From assembly GCA_002862965.1 (NCBI GenBank), contig PKCW01000186.1:1-7591 (forward strand): 7,591 nt of DNA. The letters run 5' to 3'. The DNA is from Pseudomonadota bacterium (lineage in GTDB: Bacteria > Pseudomonadota > Gammaproteobacteria > UBA5335). Of the stretch, positions 6,091 to 7,591 are shown piece after piece. Each line of letters opens with the position of its first letter. Position 1 is the stretch's first letter. Below the pieces are notes generated by a model. That model was given only the letters and a program-made list of their open reading frames with translations. It was not told where the DNA came from and did no database searches. Position numbers and translations under genes: made by a program.

Positions 6091-6498
6091 TCAGGAATCG
6101 CATTGCGCGGCTTCCTGCTCACGCAGGGATTCGAGTTCGCGTGTCTTTTCGAGATCGCTCAGGACCTGGTTTTTCCCGTCCGGTCCCTCGCGGGTGAGGT
6201 ACTCCGACTTTTCGTAGCGGGCGATCAGCCCGCGGATCTTCTCGCAGCGTGATTTGCGGATCTCCGGGCTGTCTTCATCGATGGCTGCCTGGTCTTGCGG
6301 CGCTGTCGCGGCGGGAGGCGGCGCTTCGCCGCGGGGCGGGCTGCTGAGCGTGCTCTTCTGCGACGCTGCGTTGAGCGGCCGGTCGCTGTAGACGACATTG
6401 CCGGCCGCGTCGCGGGATTGATAGATTTCCGCGCCGCCGACCAGCGGCCAGCACAGTGCGGCGCCACAGAGCAACAGAGCCAGGGGATGCGTCGTCAT
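6091..6498 (-). CDS. DUF4124 domain-containing secreted small protein
   Basis: The product has 135 residues. The N-terminus is a typical signal peptide: MTTHPLALLLCGAALCWPL, then VGGA with likely cleavage before EIYQ, so the protein should be exported to the periplasm. The mature part opens with the DUF4124 pattern EIYQSRDAAGNVVYSDRP (24-41), a short beta-rich domain found at the start of many proteobacterial exported proteins and of unknown function. A low-complexity Pro/Ala linker (about 52-72) follows, then a charged, probably helical or coiled-coil tail (78-133). Cys 85 and Cys 133 could form a disulfide. The start is supported by GGGAG 9 bases upstream on the minus strand. The frame stays open upstream to about 6783, but that part has no plausible start or signal. 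The gene converges on the nuclease-like gene with a 47-base gap. Confidence 0.85.
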   Translation of the reverse strand: MTTHPLALLLCGAALCWPLVGGAEIYQSRDAAGNVVYSDRPLNAASQKSTLSSPPRGEAPPPAATAPQDQAAIDEDSPEIRKSRCEKIRGLIARYEKSEYLTREGPDGKNQVLSDLEKTRELESLREQEAAQCDS

Positions 6499-6718
6499 CG
6501 TCCGGTGCTCCCTTCCTGAGGGTTTTCGTGATCGGTGGAGGGGCGGGACGAGGCCCTGCCGTCGGCGCGGTCCGGCGACCGCGTCACCTGAGGTATCGGC
6601 GCGTGCTTTGGCTTGCTTGAGGGTGGCGACGGGTCCGCCGCGCGGCGCGCGGCACTGTCCGGCCACAAAAAAACCCTGGAATCGATGGATTCCAGGGTTC
6701 GAAGCGTGGAGCGAATGA
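6499..6718 (-). other. Spacer between amtB and the DUF4124 gene
   Basis: These 220 bases hold the amtB terminator at one end and the ribosome binding site of the DUF4124 gene at the other, and no gene that I can support. Two perfect GC-rich stem-loops lie between them: CGCGGTC (6566-6572) with GACCGCG (6577-6583), loop CGGC; and GCCGCGC (6637-6643) with GCGCGGC (6647-6653), loop GGC. Because the amtB terminator is strong, the DUF4124 gene should have its own promoter here, but I see no clear -35/-10 pair. Confidence 0.4.
6667..6699 (-). terminator. Rho-independent terminator of amtB
   Basis: Read on the minus strand, this is a perfect 10-base stem (plus-strand CCCTGGAATC 6674-6683 pairing with GATTCCAGGG 6688-6697) around a 4-base loop, extended by two further A-T pairs and running into a tract of seven T (plus-strand A 6667-6673). 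It begins about 20 bases after the amtB stop codon. This is a textbook intrinsic terminator working in the amtB direction. The plus strand lacks a comparable T tract. Confidence 0.95.
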
Positions 6719-7591
6719 TCAGAGGTTGTAGCCGCGCTCGTCGTGCAGCGAGATGTCCAGCCCCTGGGTTTCCTCTTCCTCACTCACCCGCAGACCGATC
6801 AGCACGTCGATCACCTTCAGGATGATGAAGCTGAGCACCGCCGTGTAGATCACGGTGAACAGGGCGCCCTTGATCTGGATCCACAGCTGGGCACCGATGC
6901 TCACGCCTTCGGCCAGGCCCTTGCCGCCCATGGAGACATCGGCGAACAGGCCGGTCAGGATGGCGCCGACCAGACCGCCGACGGCATGCACGCCGAAGAC
7001 GTCCAGCGAGTCGTCGTAGCCCAGCGCGCGCTTGAGCCGGGTCGAGGCGAGGAAGCACAGCACGCCGGCGATGAGACCCAGCAGCAGCGCGCCCATGGGA
7101 CCGCAGGTGCCGGAAGCCGGTGTGACAGCGACCAGGCCGGCCACGGCGCCCGAGGCGATGCCCAGGACGGAGGGTTTGCCGTGGCTCAGCCATTCGGCGA
7201 ACATCCAGGCCAATGCGGCTGCTGCGGTGGCGACCTGTGTGGTCAGCATGGCCATGCCGGCGGAACCATCGGCGGCCACGGCCGACCCCGCGTTGAACCC
7301 GAACCACCCCACCCACAGCATGGAAGCGCCGATCAGGGTGTAGGTCAGGTTGTGCGGCGGCATGGCGGTGGTCGGATAGCCCTTGCGCTTGCCCATGACC
7401 AGACACGCCACGAAACCGGCGATGCCCGCGTTGATGTGAACCACGGTGCCGCCGGCGAAGTCGAGTACGCCCCAATCCCACATCAGGCCACCGTTGCCGC
7501 TCCACACCATGTGCGCGATGGGCAGGTAGACCAATGTCAGCCAGACGGCACTGAACAGCAGCATGGCCGAGAACTTCATGCGCTCGGCAAA
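6719..7591 (-). CDS. amtB: Ammonium transporter AmtB, C-terminal part (5' end beyond the window)
   Basis: This is an inner-membrane ammonium/ammonia channel of the Amt/MEP/Rh family. The window holds the last 290 codons; about the first 120 residues, including the signal region and early helices, lie past 7591. Using fragment numbering (first residue F1), the segment YLPIAHMVW gives W30, equivalent to E. coli W148. DFAGGTVVH gives D44 and pore H52 (D160 and H168), FNAGS gives gate F99 and S103 (F215 and S219), and DVFGVH gives the second pore H202 (H318). About eight membrane helices (IV to XI) are covered. The loop between W30 and D44 is two residues longer than in E. coli. The cytoplasmic tail GLRVSEEEETQGLD...HDERGYNL is the conserved region that binds the PII protein GlnK, so PII control is expected. 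glnK, often placed just upstream of amtB, would lie outside the window. Confidence 0.97.
   Translation of the reverse strand, partial: FAERMKFSAMLLFSAVWLTLVYLPIAHMVWSGNGGLMWDWGVLDFAGGTVVHINAGIAGFVACLVMGKRKGYPTTAMPPHNLTYTLIGASMLWVGWFGFNAGSAVAADGSAGMAMLTTQVATAAAALAWMFAEWLSHGKPSVLGIASGAVAGLVAVTPASGTCGPMGALLLGLIAGVLCFLASTRLKRALGYDDSLDVFGVHAVGGLVGAILTGLFADVSMGGKGLAEGVSIGAQLWIQIKGALFTVIYTAVLSFIILKVIDVLIGLRVSEEEETQGLDISLHDERGYNL

Noticed and set aside
1..7591. CRISPR array, tRNA or rRNA genes
   Set aside because: I saw no regularly spaced repeats and no tRNA cloverleaf or rRNA-like sequence.

Overview
The window comes from a GC-rich proteobacterium. The gene set (a MetR-type LysR regulator, class Ia ribonucleotide reductase with an extra ATP-cone, a DUF4124 protein and an AmtB ammonium channel) fits a beta- or gammaproteobacterium, but the sequence alone does not settle which. 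Most of the window is roughly 65-78 % GC by hand counts of sample lines. One block, about 4680-5990, falls to about 47 % in the lines counted.

Left part (1-636): the 3' end of a metR-like regulator, then a 395-base non-coding stretch. This stretch holds a possible sigma70 promoter, a well-supported cobalamin (B12) riboswitch aptamer (about 305-500) and a structured leader that runs to the nrdA ribosome binding site. Centre-left (637-4574): nrdA and nrdB, the two subunits of an aerobic class Ia ribonucleotide reductase, overlapping by 4 bases and presumably cotranscribed under the riboswitch. All the radical, redox and metal-binding residues I looked for are present.

Centre-right (4575-6043): a short spacer, then a 408-codon lower-GC gene. 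It encodes a PD-(D/E)XK nuclease-fold protein with a D...ExK core and a QxxxY motif; it is a stand-alone gene of unknown job and looks acquired. Right part (6091-7591): two minus-strand genes, a small secreted DUF4124 protein and the C-terminal two thirds of an AmtB ammonium transporter, which ends at a very clear intrinsic terminator.

The main biological idea is B12-dependent choice of ribonucleotide reductase. When cobalamin is plentiful, the riboswitch should shut off nrdAB. That only makes sense if the genome also carries a B12-dependent class II enzyme (nrdJ) elsewhere. A NrdR-box-like dyad overlaps the same leader, and the neighbouring metR-like gene belongs to a regulator family tied to B12-independent methionine synthesis. 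The nuclease-like gene, the DUF4124 gene and amtB show no functional link to nrdAB in this sequence.
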